From positions 1,054,001 to 1,118,000 of the forward strand of contig NZ_CP033897.1 of assembly GCF_003813985.1 (NCBI RefSeq): a stretch of 64,000 bases of DNA, in the 5' to 3' direction. Each line of letters begins with the position of its first letter. The stretch's first letter is position 1. This DNA comes from Corynebacterium gerontici (GTDB lineage Bacteria > Actinomycetota > Actinomycetes > Mycobacteriales > Mycobacteriaceae). Under the pieces are notes generated by a model. The model had not been told where the DNA came from. It saw only the letters and a list, made by a program, of their open reading frames with translations, and ran no database searches. Below are positions 48,645 to 58,185 of this stretch, one piece after another. The position numbers and the translations under genes were made by a program.

Positions 48645-49937
48645 ATGAGTGAAATCGCTGCATTCGATGCAGCCCATGTGTGGCATCCTTATGGGCCGAT
48701 GCCGTCGGCCGTTCCTCCCATCGTCATAGAGCGAGCACAGGGCATTTGGCTTTGTACCGAAGACGGAAAATCGCTGATCGACGGCATGAGTTCCTGGTGG
48801 GCTGCAGCACATGGACACTCACACCCCTCACTACAGGCCGCAGCCCATCATCAGGTTGACACGATGAGTCATGTGATGTTCGGTGGCCTCACGCACCGAC
48901 CTGCGGTTGAGCTGGCAAGGAAACTGATCGCCATCACCGACGCCCCCTTGGAAAAGGTGTTCTTCAGCGACTCAGGATCGGTGGCCGTGGAAGTGGGGCT
49001 GAAGATGGCGTATCAGTACCAGCGTGGTAAGGGGCACCCCGAACGCAAGCGAATGCTCACATGGCGCCGCGGCTATCACGGTGACACCTTTGCAACGATG
49101 AGTCTGTGCGACCCAGAAGGTGGGATGCACGAAATGTGGTCTTCGCGGGTGATGAGTAACGTCTTTGCGCCGCACCCACCACAACGTGGTGCAAGCGCTG
49201 AGGCGATTGCTCAATACGCAAACACCATCGAGGAGCTCATCGATCCGACCATTGCAGGCATCGCGATTGAACCCATTGTTCAAGGTGCGGGAGGCATGCG
49301 GTTTCATGATCCTGAGCTGCTCGTGGCGCTCAGGGAAATCTGCGATCGCCACGAATTGGTTCTACTCGCTGACGAAATCGCCACCGGATTTGGGCGAACG
49401 GGTGCGATGTTTGCAACTCAAGCGGCCGGCGTCACGCCCGACATCCTCTGCGTGGGCAAGGCGCTCACCGGAGGCTTTATGTCGCTCGCCGCTACAATCA
49501 CCACGGATGCCGTCGCCAAGGCAATTAGCAGCCCAGAAGGCGGGGGCGCCCTGTTGCACGGGCCTACGTTTATGGGCAATCCTCTGGCTTGTGCAGTGGC
49601 CGGTGCAGCTGTTGACTTAGCCGGTGATCCCTCACTACCGCAACGAGTAGCGGCGATTGAAGAGCAATTGAAGCTCGGCCTTGAGAAGCTCGCCGATCGT
49701 GCGTCGGTGGCCGATGTTCGAGTCTTGGGCGCTATCGGGGTGGTGGAGATGCATGAGACCATCGACATGGGTCTTGCAACCAAAGTGCTCACTGAGCATG
49801 GAGTATGGCTTCGACCATTTGGAAAATTGCTGTACACGATGCCTCCATTTATCTGCGAAGCAGAACACATCAATGCGATCTGCTCGGCGATGACCGCTGT
49901 GGTGGACGCACTCGAAGAAGTAGAGGCAAAACGATGA
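48645..49937 (+). CDS. bioA: Adenosylmethionine-8-amino-7-oxononanoate aminotransferase
   Basis: PLP enzyme of biotin synthesis that uses S-adenosylmethionine as amino donor for 7-keto-8-aminopelargonate. The 430-residue protein has the BioA hallmarks HPYGPM near the N-terminus, DGMSSWWAAAHGHSHP, RRGYHGDTFATMSLCDP, LLADEIATGFGRTG and the Schiff-base lysine in LCVGKALTGGFM. The ATG has GGAGA upstream; the operator-promoter at 48539 gives a leader of about 75 nt. bioD overlaps by 4 nt (ATGA). Confidence 0.97.
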   Translation: MSEIAAFDAAHVWHPYGPMPSAVPPIVIERAQGIWLCTEDGKSLIDGMSSWWAAAHGHSHPSLQAAAHHQVDTMSHVMFGGLTHRPAVELARKLIAITDAPLEKVFFSDSGSVAVEVGLKMAYQYQRGKGHPERKRMLTWRRGYHGDTFATMSLCDPEGGMHEMWSSRVMSNVFAPHPPQRGASAEAIAQYANTIEELIDPTIAGIAIEPIVQGAGGMRFHDPELLVALREICDRHELVLLADEIATGFGRTGAMFATQAAGVTPDILCVGKALTGGFMSLAATITTDAVAKAISSPEGGGALLHGPTFMGNPLACAVAGAAVDLAGDPSLPQRVAAIEEQLKLGLEKLADRASVADVRVLGAIGVVEMHETIDMGLATKVLTEHGVWLRPFGKLLYTMPPFICEAEHINAICSAMTAVVDALEEVEAKR

Positions 49938-50626
49938 GCATTATTTGTGTCACCGGCACCAACACCGACGTCGGTAAAACCATTGCTACCGCCGCGTTGG
50001 CGCGACACTTCCAAAATGAAGGATTCAATGTCATCCCTGTGAAACCCGTTCAAACCGGTGAACCGGAAGGCCACGGTGATGCACAGACTATCTATCAGCT
50101 CACTGGGATTGAGGGGCACACCTTTGCCTGTTACCCGGAACCGTTGGCGCCGAACCTTTCTGCGCGGCGAGCAGGCATCGAGGCCCTAAGCGTGGAAGAA
50201 CTCTCCCAAAAGATCAGCGCGCTCGATGCTCCCGATACGGTGGTGTTAGTTGAAGGTGCCGGTGGCTTGCTCGTGCGCCTCAACGAGTCAGAGAGTTTCG
50301 CGGACCTGGTGCAAGCGCTCGACTCACCGTTGATCGTGGTAGCGAGCATGGGGCTCGGCTCCTTAAACCTCGCGGAGCTCACAGTGGAAGCTTGTCGACG
50401 CCGCGCCATCCACGTAGCGGGCATGATCGGCGGCTCACTGCCAGAGAATCCTGATCTGGCAACGCGACTCAATATTGAAGAGATGCCCAGGCTGTGCGCT
50501 TGTCCCTTGTGGGCGGGGTTGCCGGAAGGAGCCGGCGCTTTAGAACCCGCGGCTTTCGCGAACATGGTGGACACGCTGCAGCTTCCACCGGCGGCGGAGA
50601 TCCTCGGGAGACGATCCTCGGAGTGA
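49934..50626 (+). CDS. bioD: Dethiobiotin synthetase
   Basis: ATP-dependent carboxylation and ring closure of 7,8-diaminopelargonate to dethiobiotin. The 230-residue protein has canonical motifs: GTNTDVGKT (residues 8-16), PVKPVQTG with the catalytic lysine, and VEGAGGLLVRL. Overlapping bioA, it completes the bioAD pair; bioB and bioF are not in the window. Full-length and with all key residues, in contrast to the paralogue at 47834. Confidence 0.97.
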   Translation: MSIICVTGTNTDVGKTIATAALARHFQNEGFNVIPVKPVQTGEPEGHGDAQTIYQLTGIEGHTFACYPEPLAPNLSARRAGIEALSVEELSQKISALDAPDTVVLVEGAGGLLVRLNESESFADLVQALDSPLIVVASMGLGSLNLAELTVEACRRRAIHVAGMIGGSLPENPDLATRLNIEEMPRLCACPLWAGLPEGAGALEPAAFANMVDTLQLPPAAEILGRRSSE

Positions 50627-50690
50627 GGCGCTTCAAGCCGGCTAGGTAGAATGGCTGAGAAAGCTGAAGCCGAATGGGAAGCAGGCCTCG

Positions 50691-52262
50691 ATGGAAGTGC
50701 TGATCGGGCTCGTCGCGCTGTTGTTCGCGACAGTGGTTGTGGTGGCGGTCGGGGATCGTACAGGTTTGCCGTGGCCACCGCTCATGGCCATCTTGGCCGG
50801 TGTCGCGATGCTTTTTCCCCGCATCCCCGAAAGTCAAGTGCCTCCGCAACTCATGCTGCCGATCTTTATCCCGCCATTGCTTTGGGCCTTGGCGCGGAGA
50901 ACAAGTTGGGCTTCGATCCGAAGGAATTGGCGCGTTGTTGTCCAGCTTTCGGTCATTCTGGTGGTGATTACGGCTTTCGCCGTCGGGTTTAGCGCCTACC
51001 TGCTTGTTCCTTCTCTCACCTTGGCAGGTGCCGTTGTGCTCGGTGCCGCCATTTCGCCTCCAGACCCCGTAGCGGTAGACGCGGTGGCTGAGCCCGCAGG
51101 TGTGCCACGAAGGCTCACCGCAACCCTGCAAACTGAAGGTCTTTTCAATGACGCTGCATCCATCGTGGTGTTCAATCTTGGCTTGAGCGTCCTGCTGCGT
51201 GGAGAAGAGATCTCTTGGTGGGAGGCTATAGCTACATTCCTTTATGCCGCAGGCTCGGCAGTATTGATCGGCTTGCTCCTGGGGCGCGGTGCCGCTTGGT
51301 TCAACAACCGCCTAGCGTCTGCTGTGGCCGGGAACGCGTTTACTTGGGTGATTCCTTTCGCAACGTTCATCGTGGCTGAGGAGATTCACTCCAGCGGTGT
51401 CATTGCGATCGTCGTAGCGGCTATCGAGTTCAACTCCCGCAATGGCGCTGGTGCAGAAGACAGGCTCTCGGGCAGTGCTTTTTGGGAGGTCGTGGAGCTT
51501 CTTTTCACCGGCGTTGCCTTTGGCCTCATCGGACTGTCGGTGCGCACCGCCATCGAAGAAGTGGGTGCGCAACTCTGGCACGCTGTCTGGCTCGGCTTGG
51601 TGCTGTCCGTGGTAGCGGTAGCGGTGCGTGCTTTTTACCTTTACTTGATTTATCTCCATAACCGGAAAAAGGGGAGGAGAATTGGTGCGCCGCTTCGATT
51701 ACAAGAAGTGCTGCTGCTGACGTGGGGTGGTATGCGCGGGCTCGTTACACTCGCGCTTGTGCTCTCGATTCCGCCAACTGCCGGATTCGGGCTCTATTCA
51801 CAACTTCCCGTCATCGCCCTCGTCGTTCTGGTGGTCACGATGGTCATTCCGGGTCTGCTCTTGCCTTGGTTGATGCGAGTGCTTGACCTCGAGCACGGGC
51901 CTGATGCTTTTGGTGATCAGGCGCGTGCGCGCCTGGAAGCTCGTGCACGATTTGCCGCCGGTGAAGTGCTCGAGCGCTACATTCACGACATCCCTGCGGA
52001 TCAGCTCGAAGCACTGCGGAGGCGTTTCGAGGAAGACATTCACGTTGACATCGACGATGATCACCACGCTGCTGATCGCCAAAGGATTCTTGCGGAAAAG
52101 GCTGCGCGGATGAATCGAATTCGCCTGGAAGCCCTTTATGCGTCTCAGGCAGAGTTACTTCGTGCCCGTCGGGAGCGAGACGTCGATCCGGCCATCTTGG
52201 ACGATGTTCTCTACGACGTGGATAGTCAGATCCTCGCCACCGAAAAACGTCTATCGAAGTAG
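50691..52262 (+). CDS. CPA1-family Na+(K+)/H+ antiporter
   Basis: 523 residues. About 11-12 transmembrane segments in residues 1-400, with the CPA1 core DPVAVDAVAEPAGVPRRLTATLQTEGLFNDAASIVVFNL (the ion-binding N-D pair is in LFNDA) and GGMRGLVTLALVL. A charged cytoplasmic C-terminal region of about 120 residues follows (RARLEARARFAAGEVLERYIHD...). Such NhaP-type proteins exchange Na+ or K+ for protons for pH and salt control; the cation cannot be read from sequence. It lies 64 nt after bioD and 6 nt before scpB, so it may be in the bio transcript and drive scpB. Confidence 0.92.
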   Translation: MEVLIGLVALLFATVVVVAVGDRTGLPWPPLMAILAGVAMLFPRIPESQVPPQLMLPIFIPPLLWALARRTSWASIRRNWRVVVQLSVILVVITAFAVGFSAYLLVPSLTLAGAVVLGAAISPPDPVAVDAVAEPAGVPRRLTATLQTEGLFNDAASIVVFNLGLSVLLRGEEISWWEAIATFLYAAGSAVLIGLLLGRGAAWFNNRLASAVAGNAFTWVIPFATFIVAEEIHSSGVIAIVVAAIEFNSRNGAGAEDRLSGSAFWEVVELLFTGVAFGLIGLSVRTAIEEVGAQLWHAVWLGLVLSVVAVAVRAFYLYLIYLHNRKKGRRIGAPLRLQEVLLLTWGGMRGLVTLALVLSIPPTAGFGLYSQLPVIALVVLVVTMVIPGLLLPWLMRVLDLEHGPDAFGDQARARLEARARFAAGEVLERYIHDIPADQLEALRRRFEEDIHVDIDDDHHAADRQRILAEKAARMNRIRLEALYASQAELLRARRERDVDPAILDDVLYDVDSQILATEKRLSK

Positions 52263-52268
52263 GAGCGC

Positions 52269-52826
52269 ATGCAAGAATTTCTCCCGATGGTCTCGCAGTT
52301 ACGCTGCCAGATTGAATCCATCTTGTTGGTGGCTGATGAGCCGGTTGATGAATCAGTTCTAGCAAAGGTGCTGCAAGTACCAGGAACTGAAGTGCAGGAC
52401 ACACTCGATGCGATGCAGCGCGAGTTCATTGAGCGTGGTTCGGGAATCAGCCTTCGCAACATCGACGGTGGGTGGCGCTTCTACACTGCGCAGCAGAATG
52501 CGGAAGTGGTTGAACAGTTCCTTCATGACGGAGCACAGTCAAAGCTTTCGCGCGCCGCGTTGGAGACCCTTGCGGTGATCGCCTACCGGCAGCCAGCCAC
52601 CAGAGCGCAGGTTGCTGCCGTGCGTGGAGTGAATGTTGACGGTGTGGTCAGAACGTTGGTGTTGCGCGGATTGATTAGCGAAGTGGAGCCAGAACCAGGG
52701 AGTACGGCACACCGATACGTGACGACACAATTATTTTTGGAGCTCATGGGCATTGATTCATTGGAGGCATTGCCGGATCTCGCACCACTGCTTCCCGATG
52801 TGGATAGTATCGAGGAAGAGTTCTAA
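52269..52826 (+). CDS. scpB: Segregation and condensation protein B
   Basis: Dimeric winged-helix partner of ScpA in the SMC complex. The 185-residue protein shows the two winged-helix domains: CQIESILLVADEPVDESVLAKVLQ, GSGISLRNIDGGWRFYT, and LSRAALETLAVIAYRQPATRAQVAAVRGVNVDGVVRTLVLRGLISEV. TAGGAG is 3 nt before the ATG; a later ATG at 52287 is possible. It starts 6 nt after the antiporter gene and not next to scpA, which is unusual. Confidence 0.96.
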   Translation: MQEFLPMVSQLRCQIESILLVADEPVDESVLAKVLQVPGTEVQDTLDAMQREFIERGSGISLRNIDGGWRFYTAQQNAEVVEQFLHDGAQSKLSRAALETLAVIAYRQPATRAQVAAVRGVNVDGVVRTLVLRGLISEVEPEPGSTAHRYVTTQLFLELMGIDSLEALPDLAPLLPDVDSIEEEF

Positions 52827-52833
52827 GGAAATA

Positions 52834-52862
52834 TTGTGAACTTTGCCTCCGACAGCTAGAGT
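52834..52862 (+). promoter_or_regulatory. rluB promoter
   Basis: -35 TTGTGA (52834-52839), 17-bp spacer, -10 TAGAGT (52857-52862). A further -10-like TAGGAT (52887-52892) ends 6 nt before the rluB GTG, so a second, leaderless start is possible. Confidence 0.55.
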
Positions 52863-52898
52863 CAAATCTTCGACATTTCACACCGTTAGGATGTATTC

Positions 52899-53804
52899 GT
52901 GAAACCAACCGCTCGCCGAGATGGCACACCGGACAAGGGCAATCGCAAGCCCTCCGCTGAGCAAGAACCAAGTACACAGCCGAAACTGCGCGCTTCTGAG
53001 ATCATCGTCTCCAACGCTAAGCCCGCTCGTCACCAGCACAAGGAACCAGATCTCGATCAAGCGAAGGCCGGGGAGCCTATTCGTCTGCAAAAGGTGCTCG
53101 CACAAGCAGGCGTTGCGTCCCGCCGCCATTCTGAGGTCCTGATTGACGCAGGCCGCGTAGAGGTCAATGGCCGAGTCGTGCGCAAGCAGGGCGTGCGCGT
53201 CGACCCGAACACCGACGTCATCCGCGTTGATGGTGTACGGGTGAACGTCAACGAAGACATGCAGTATTTCGTGCTGAATAAGCCACGAGGAATGCAGTCC
53301 ACGATGAACGATGACATGGGGCGTTCCTGCGTGGGCGACATCGTGGGGGAGAAGATCGCTGCGGGGCAGCGGCTCTTCCACGTCGGGCGCCTCGACGCCG
53401 ACACCGAGGGGTTATTGCTGCTTACCAACGATGGTGAGTTGGCTAATCGTCTCACGCACCCTAAGTACGAGGTACGCAAGACTTATCTCGCCACCGTGCT
53501 GGGGGAAGCTGATCGCAAGTTGATCACCACACTGCGTGAGGGCATAGAGCTTGACGATGGTCCCGCGAAAGCAGATTTCGTGCAAATCATCGACGTCCAC
53601 GAAGGACGCTCCTTGGTGCGTGTCGAGTTGCACGAGGGGCGCAAACACATCGTTCGCCGCATGCTCAAGGAAGCAGGCTATCCCGTGGAACGCCTCGTAC
53701 GCACCAAACTTCACACAGTGCAGCTCGGCGAAATGAAGCCAGGCAACATGCGAGCCTTAAATTCCGCTGAGCTCACCAGCCTGTACAAGGCGGTGGGGAT
53801 GTAA
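52899..53804 (+). CDS. rluB: 23S rRNA pseudouridine synthase (RluB family)
   Basis: 301 residues. A disordered N-terminus of about 60 residues, an S4 domain (IRLQKVLAQAGVASRRHSEVLIDAGRVEVNGRVV), then the RsuA/RluB catalytic domain with Asp in GRLDADTEGLLLLTNDGELANRLTHP and the conserved ELHEGRKHIVRRML. RluB makes pseudouridine 2605 (E. coli numbering) in 23S. Start is GTG, possibly leaderless. The stop overlaps the cmk ATG (TAATG). Confidence 0.95.
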   Translation: MKPTARRDGTPDKGNRKPSAEQEPSTQPKLRASEIIVSNAKPARHQHKEPDLDQAKAGEPIRLQKVLAQAGVASRRHSEVLIDAGRVEVNGRVVRKQGVRVDPNTDVIRVDGVRVNVNEDMQYFVLNKPRGMQSTMNDDMGRSCVGDIVGEKIAAGQRLFHVGRLDADTEGLLLLTNDGELANRLTHPKYEVRKTYLATVLGEADRKLITTLREGIELDDGPAKADFVQIIDVHEGRSLVRVELHEGRKHIVRRMLKEAGYPVERLVRTKLHTVQLGEMKPGNMRALNSAELTSLYKAVGM

Positions 53805-54514
53805 TGGACAAAACTTCAATCAACAACTGTGCTCAAGGGCTCATCGTTGCTGTCGACGGCCCCTCAGGCGCAGGTAAATCTACGGTGTGTCGCATTGTCG
53901 CCGAAGATTTCGGTGCCAAGTACCTCGATACGGGTGCAATGTACCGCGTCGCCACACTGCACGTGTTAAATCAGGGCATTGACCCTTCGGATACGGACGC
54001 GGTCATCCGGGCTACTTCCACGTTGCCGTTAGAGATGAACGACGATCCGACGTCGAAAAGCGTAGTGCTCAACGGTGAAGATGTATCCAAGGAAATTCGT
54101 GGGGCTGCTGTGACAAAACATGTCTCGGCGGTTTCAGCGATTCCGGAAGTTCGTCACAACCTTGTCGCAGTACAGCGTGCGCTCGCGACCCGGGCCGGGC
54201 GCTGTATCCTCGACGGACGCGACATCGGAACGAACGTCCTGAAGGACGCACCGTTGAAGATTTTCCTCAGCGCCTCCGCCGAGGTTCGCGCGCAGCGGCG
54301 CTATGAGCAAGACCTCGCAGCCGGACGCGACAGCGATTTCGAGACCGTGCTTGCCGACGTCCTACGCCGTGACCACGCCGACTCCACCCGCGCCACCGCG
54401 CCGCTTCGTGCGGCCGAGGACGCTATACAGGTAGACACCTCCGAGATGACCCTGGAGCAAGTGATCGAACGTGTCACCCACCTCGTCATCGAATCTGCTG
54501 GAAGGACAAAGTGA
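53804..54514 (+). CDS. cmk: Cytidylate kinase
   Basis: Phosphorylates CMP/dCMP with ATP. The 236-residue protein has the P-loop [10 protein letters not shown] at about 18-27, the CMP-binding LDTGAMYR, and [29 protein letters not shown]. Start overlaps the rluB stop; the stop overlaps the der ATG by one base (TGATG), so rluB-cmk-der are coupled. A copy of the 11-base word lies in the middle. Confidence 0.97.
   Translation: MDKTSINNCAQGLIVAVDGPSGAGKSTVCRIVAEDFGAKYLDTGAMYRVATLHVLNQGIDPSDTDAVIRATSTLPLEMNDDPTSKSVVLNGEDVSKEIRGAAVTKHVSAVSAIPEVRHNLVAVQRALATRAGRCILDGRDIGTNVLKDAPLKIFLSASAEVRAQRRYEQDLAAGRDSDFETVLADVLRRDHADSTRATAPLRAAEDAIQVDTSEMTLEQVIERVTHLVIESAGRTK
54051..54061 (+). repeat. Copy 10 of 11-base word CGTCGAAAAGC
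   Basis: Exact copy on the plus strand inside cmk, read as T-S-K-S. Confidence 0.7.
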
Positions 54515-56019
54515 TGAGTGATCACCACGATGAACTAGAACACGACTCCTCCGAGGGTGAACTCTTCGAGACTGAAACTGAATTTTTTCAAGAAATCAAC
54601 GAGGAAGACTTCGCTGACCCAGACTTCGGAGAAGATTACGATGAAGACGACTGGGCTGAGCTCGAAGCTGCGCTGGGCATTCAACAGGATCGTCACCTCG
54701 AGGAACATCTCTGCACTGTAGCGATCGTCGGCCGCCCAAACGTGGGCAAATCCACCTTGGTGAACCGTTTCATTGGGCGGCGAGAAGCCGTTGTGGAGGA
54801 TTTCCCCGGTGTGACGCGTGACCGTATTTCTTACCTCGCCGACTGGGGCGGGAAGCGCTTTTGGGTGCAAGACACCGGCGGCTGGGATCCCAACGTAAAA
54901 GGAATCCACGCAGCGATTGCGCGTCAAGCTGAAATGGCAATGGAGACTGCCGACGTCATCGTGATGGTGGTAGACACCAAGGTTGGTATCACCGAGACCG
55001 ATGCAGTGATGGCCAAGATGTTGCAGCGTGCCTCGGTGCCCGTGTTGTTGGTGGCCAATAAGTTCGATTCTGATAGCCAGTACGCAGACATGGCTGAGTT
55101 CTACGGGCTTGGCCTGGGCGATCCCTGGCCCGTGTCTGCGCAGCACGGCCGCGGCGGCGCCGACGTGCTGGATGAGGTGCTCGCCGCCTTCCCCGAGGAG
55201 CCACGCAGTACCTCAATTGTGGAAGGCCCGCGACGAGTTGCCTTGGTGGGCAAACCAAACGTTGGCAAATCGTCTCTGCTGAACAAGATTTCTGGCGAGG
55301 ATCGCTCTGTAGTGGACAACGTCGCCGGCACCACGGTTGACCCCGTGGATTCCCTGGTGCAATTGGATCAGCAGCTGTGGCGCTTTGTGGATACTGCGGG
55401 GCTACGCAAGAAGGTCAAGAATGCCCAAGGTCACGAGTACTACGCGTCCTTGCGTACCCGTGGTGCCATTGAATCGGCGGAAGTGTGCATCTTTATGATC
55501 GATTCCTCCGAGCCTGTTTCCGAACAGGATCAACGCGTCCTCGCCATGATCCTAGAGGCAGGCAAGGCCCTGGTGTTGGTGTTCAACAAGTGGGATCTCA
55601 TGGATGAGGATCGCCGATGGGAACTCGACCGGGAACTGGATTTGCAGTTGGCGCACATTCCTTGGGTCAAGCGTGTGAACATCTCCGCGAAAACCGGCCG
55701 TGCCTTGCAAAAGATTGAGCCGTTTATGATCGAGGCGCTCGAAAGTTGGGACAAACGCGTGACCACCGGCCAGCTCAACACCTGGTTGCGTGCCACCATC
55801 GCACAAAATCCACCGCCCATGAAGGGCGGACGTGTGCCGCGCGTGCTCTTTGCCACGCAGGCATCCACCAGGCCACCCGTGATCGTACTGTTTACCACGG
55901 GCTTCCTTGACGCCGGTTACCGACGCTACCTGGAGCGCAAGTTCCGCGAACAGTTCGGCTTCGAGGGCTCACCGGTGAAAATCGCGGTGCGAGTCCGCGA
56001 GCGCCGAAGCAAGCGCTAG
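54514..56019 (+). CDS. der: Ribosome-assembly GTPase Der (EngA)
   Basis: 501 residues, two tandem GTPase domains: first G1 GRPNVGKS at 73-80 with VVDTK and NKFDSDS, second G1 GKPNVGKSS with DTAGLRKK and NKWDLMDE, then the KH-like C-terminal domain. It helps 50S maturation. The first 65 residues are an acidic extension ([28 protein letters not shown]) absent from E. coli Der but common in actinobacteria. ATG at 54514 has GAAGGA 7 nt upstream and is preferred to GTG 54511. Its stop overlaps the stop of the convergent methyltransferase gene in CTAG. Confidence 0.97.
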   Translation: MSDHHDELEHDSSEGELFETETEFFQEINEEDFADPDFGEDYDEDDWAELEAALGIQQDRHLEEHLCTVAIVGRPNVGKSTLVNRFIGRREAVVEDFPGVTRDRISYLADWGGKRFWVQDTGGWDPNVKGIHAAIARQAEMAMETADVIVMVVDTKVGITETDAVMAKMLQRASVPVLLVANKFDSDSQYADMAEFYGLGLGDPWPVSAQHGRGGADVLDEVLAAFPEEPRSTSIVEGPRRVALVGKPNVGKSSLLNKISGEDRSVVDNVAGTTVDPVDSLVQLDQQLWRFVDTAGLRKKVKNAQGHEYYASLRTRGAIESAEVCIFMIDSSEPVSEQDQRVLAMILEAGKALVLVFNKWDLMDEDRRWELDRELDLQLAHIPWVKRVNISAKTGRALQKIEPFMIEALESWDKRVTTGQLNTWLRATIAQNPPPMKGGRVPRVLFATQASTRPPVIVLFTTGFLDAGYRRYLERKFREQFGFEGSPVKIAVRVRERRSKR

Positions 56020-56798
56020 TCGCAGCGATAGCAGAAGGCGTCGTGGCGATAAGGAAGCGCCACTTTACCTCCGCGATCGAGATCCAGGTAGTCGATATAC
56101 CAGTCCAAATTCGCCGTCATCTTTTCACGGGTGGCGGCGTTCGCGCGTAACCAATAAGCGCGCGTATGCATCAGGGTATGTAAGTCATTCACCGCCAAGA
56201 GCTGCTCAAAGCGGCCGCGCTGCACTGTCTCCAGGCGCAATGGAGCGTGCACCGTGGGGAAAAAACCCTCTTTCAGGGTGTCGCCTGCGTGAGTGATCCT
56301 GGTCAAACGGTGAACCCAAGGCACCTGCACATCGAGAGTGTTCCACAGCAGCAGGACTTTGCCACCGGGGCGGAGAACACGAGCAAATTCTGCGCTGGTC
56401 TTTTCAGCATCCAACCAATGCCATGTTTGAGCGCAAGTAATCGCATCGAAATGATCGTCGGCAAAGGGCAGATCTTCCGCGTGTCCGCGGATTGCGGGAA
56501 GAGTTTGCAACAGCGAGAATTCCCGCAGCATAGCCATACTGGAATCCACTCCGACGATCTGCGCGTTCGCAAGCTGTGATTGGAGCTGTTCCGATAATTT
56601 TCCCGTTCCGCACCCCACGTCGGCGATTGTGCGAGCAGATTCCACCAGCGTCACCGTCTCTGGCACATATCCCGGACGAACCGAGTGATAGGTGCTCACT
56701 TCCGCCTCGAAGGCCTTTGCGTGTGCGCTTCGATGAGCATCATCACGGAACCGTGGGGCATGCTGCGCGGAAACGGGCGGGACATAAGCTTGGCTCAC
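56016..56798 (-). CDS. Class I SAM-dependent methyltransferase
   Basis: 260 residues. Motif [16 protein letters not shown] at about 58-72, [14 protein letters not shown], the post-[16 protein letters not shown] and [15 protein letters not shown] are those of UbiE/COQ5-like small-molecule methyltransferases. No substrate can be named. The C-terminal part ([28 protein letters not shown]) is a helical cap. It converges with der; the two TAG stops overlap in the CTAG at 56016-56019, with no terminator hairpin visible between them. Confidence 0.9.
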   Translation of the reverse strand: MSQAYVPPVSAQHAPRFRDDAHRSAHAKAFEAEVSTYHSVRPGYVPETVTLVESARTIADVGCGTGKLSEQLQSQLANAQIVGVDSSMAMLREFSLLQTLPAIRGHAEDLPFADDHFDAITCAQTWHWLDAEKTSAEFARVLRPGGKVLLLWNTLDVQVPWVHRLTRITHAGDTLKEGFFPTVHAPLRLETVQRGRFEQLLAVNDLHTLMHTRAYWLRANAATREKMTANLDWYIDYLDLDRGGKVALPYRHDAFCYRCD

Positions 56799-56946
56799 GA
56801 AAAAGCATTCTAACCTGAGGCTTCAGTGAGTGTTGGGCAGGGGTGATGAGGCGTTTTATGTGAGGTGATAGAGAGTTATCTGAGAGTTTCCCCGGCATGG
56901 CTATTTGAGTTTGATTTCAGCAAGGCATTGCCTAACTATTGCTTCT

Positions 56947-58185
56947 ATGCATTGGATCGAAGACGTCAGCCTGATCGGCACCCAGGCCAAATGGGTTGTA
57001 AATGGCTGTGCCATTGCAGCAGGTGTATTCGCGCTGCTGCACGCTTTGCGCCATAAGCGTTTGAAAGCGACCGCAACGGTGGTGGTGACTAGCGCGGCTC
57101 TAGTGATGTTGAGCAAGTATCTCATTGAGCACGTATGGAGGCCGTTCCCCGAGGCGATTCCATGGCAGATTTATGCCTGCTTCGGTGGGGCGATCATCGT
57201 GCTTTGCCTTGCGTGGCTCCATCCTCGGACGCCGTGGATGGTGCTTTTTGTGGTGATGAGCTTGATCGGTGCTCTCGGATCCACCAATTTGGTGTACCAG
57301 ATGTATCCCAACCTCGCGGCCTTTGAAAAGGATAAATATTCCAAAGCAATGAGCGTTGAGGAATTTAAGCAAGCGGAACACGATGGGGGTTTGCCTACGA
57401 CAAAGGGAGTAAAACTCACGCTGTCTTTGCCCGCATCGTCGAAGTTCACACCGCGCGATGCTCAGGTGTACCTGCCGCCAGCGTATTGGCAAGGCGAGAA
57501 GTTGCCGGTGATCGTGTTGATGGCGGGGAATCCAGGTTCGCCGAGCGACTGGTTCAACTCAGCCCTGGCGGATCGCACCGCAGACGACTACCAAAAGAGG
57601 CACGGCGGTGTCGCTCCAATCATCGTCAGCGTTGATGCCACGGGCAGCTATGCAGCCAATCCCGTGTGTGCCGATAGTGGCGACAAGAAAGTCACCACCT
57701 ATATTGCTCAAGACGTGCCGAAGGAACTGAAGAAAGTCCTGAAGGTGGACGACAATCCTCAACATTGGACTATCGGTGGTTTGAGCTACGGCGGTACTTG
57801 CAGCTTGCAGGTTGTCACGAACTTCCCCGAGGCCTATGGCAGCTTCTTGGACTTCTCGGGACAAAAAGAACCGACCACCGGCAAGCACGATGAAACGGTA
57901 CGAAAGTTCTTCAATGGCAGTGAGGAACAATTTAAGGCTCATAATCCCGCTGACCTGCTGCAAAAACACCAAGGCGACGGCACGTACCGGGCGATCGCTG
58001 GCAAGTTCGTTGCGGGCGAAAAAGATGAGGATTCGCAGCATGCACTCTCGCACCTCAATGAGTTGGCATTGAAGGCGGGCATGGACGCTGAATACTTCAC
58101 TGTTGCAGGAGGCCATGATTTTTCCACCTGGCGTCACGCACTCGAGCAAACATTCGACTGGGCCGCACAGCGAGGGGGGCTCTGA
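56947..58185 (+). CDS. Membrane-anchored alpha/beta hydrolase (esterase-like)
   Basis: 412 residues. Four N-terminal transmembrane helices (about residues 14-33, 42-58, 75-90, 93-113) are followed by an extracytoplasmic alpha/beta hydrolase of the esterase D/mycolyltransferase fold: SDWFNSALADRTADDYQKRHGG, nucleophile Ser in GGLSYGGTCSLQV and catalytic His in VAGGHDFSTWRHALEQ. The start is ATG at 56947; -35 TTGATT and -10 TAACTA (16 bp apart) lie just upstream, the -10 8 nt before the ATG. It overlaps the next gene by one base, so hydrolase and the aminoacyl-phospholipid synthase-like protein probably act on the same lipid. Substrate inferred only. Confidence 0.85.
   Translation: MHWIEDVSLIGTQAKWVVNGCAIAAGVFALLHALRHKRLKATATVVVTSAALVMLSKYLIEHVWRPFPEAIPWQIYACFGGAIIVLCLAWLHPRTPWMVLFVVMSLIGALGSTNLVYQMYPNLAAFEKDKYSKAMSVEEFKQAEHDGGLPTTKGVKLTLSLPASSKFTPRDAQVYLPPAYWQGEKLPVIVLMAGNPGSPSDWFNSALADRTADDYQKRHGGVAPIIVSVDATGSYAANPVCADSGDKKVTTYIAQDVPKELKKVLKVDDNPQHWTIGGLSYGGTCSLQVVTNFPEAYGSFLDFSGQKEPTTGKHDETVRKFFNGSEEQFKAHNPADLLQKHQGDGTYRAIAGKFVAGEKDEDSQHALSHLNELALKAGMDAEYFTVAGGHDFSTWRHALEQTFDWAAQRGGL

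Noticed and set aside
48439..48663. Minus-strand open frame of 74 codons in the bioA upstream gap
   Set aside because: It overlaps the bioA start and the operator/promoter, has no plausible start signal and resembles no protein.
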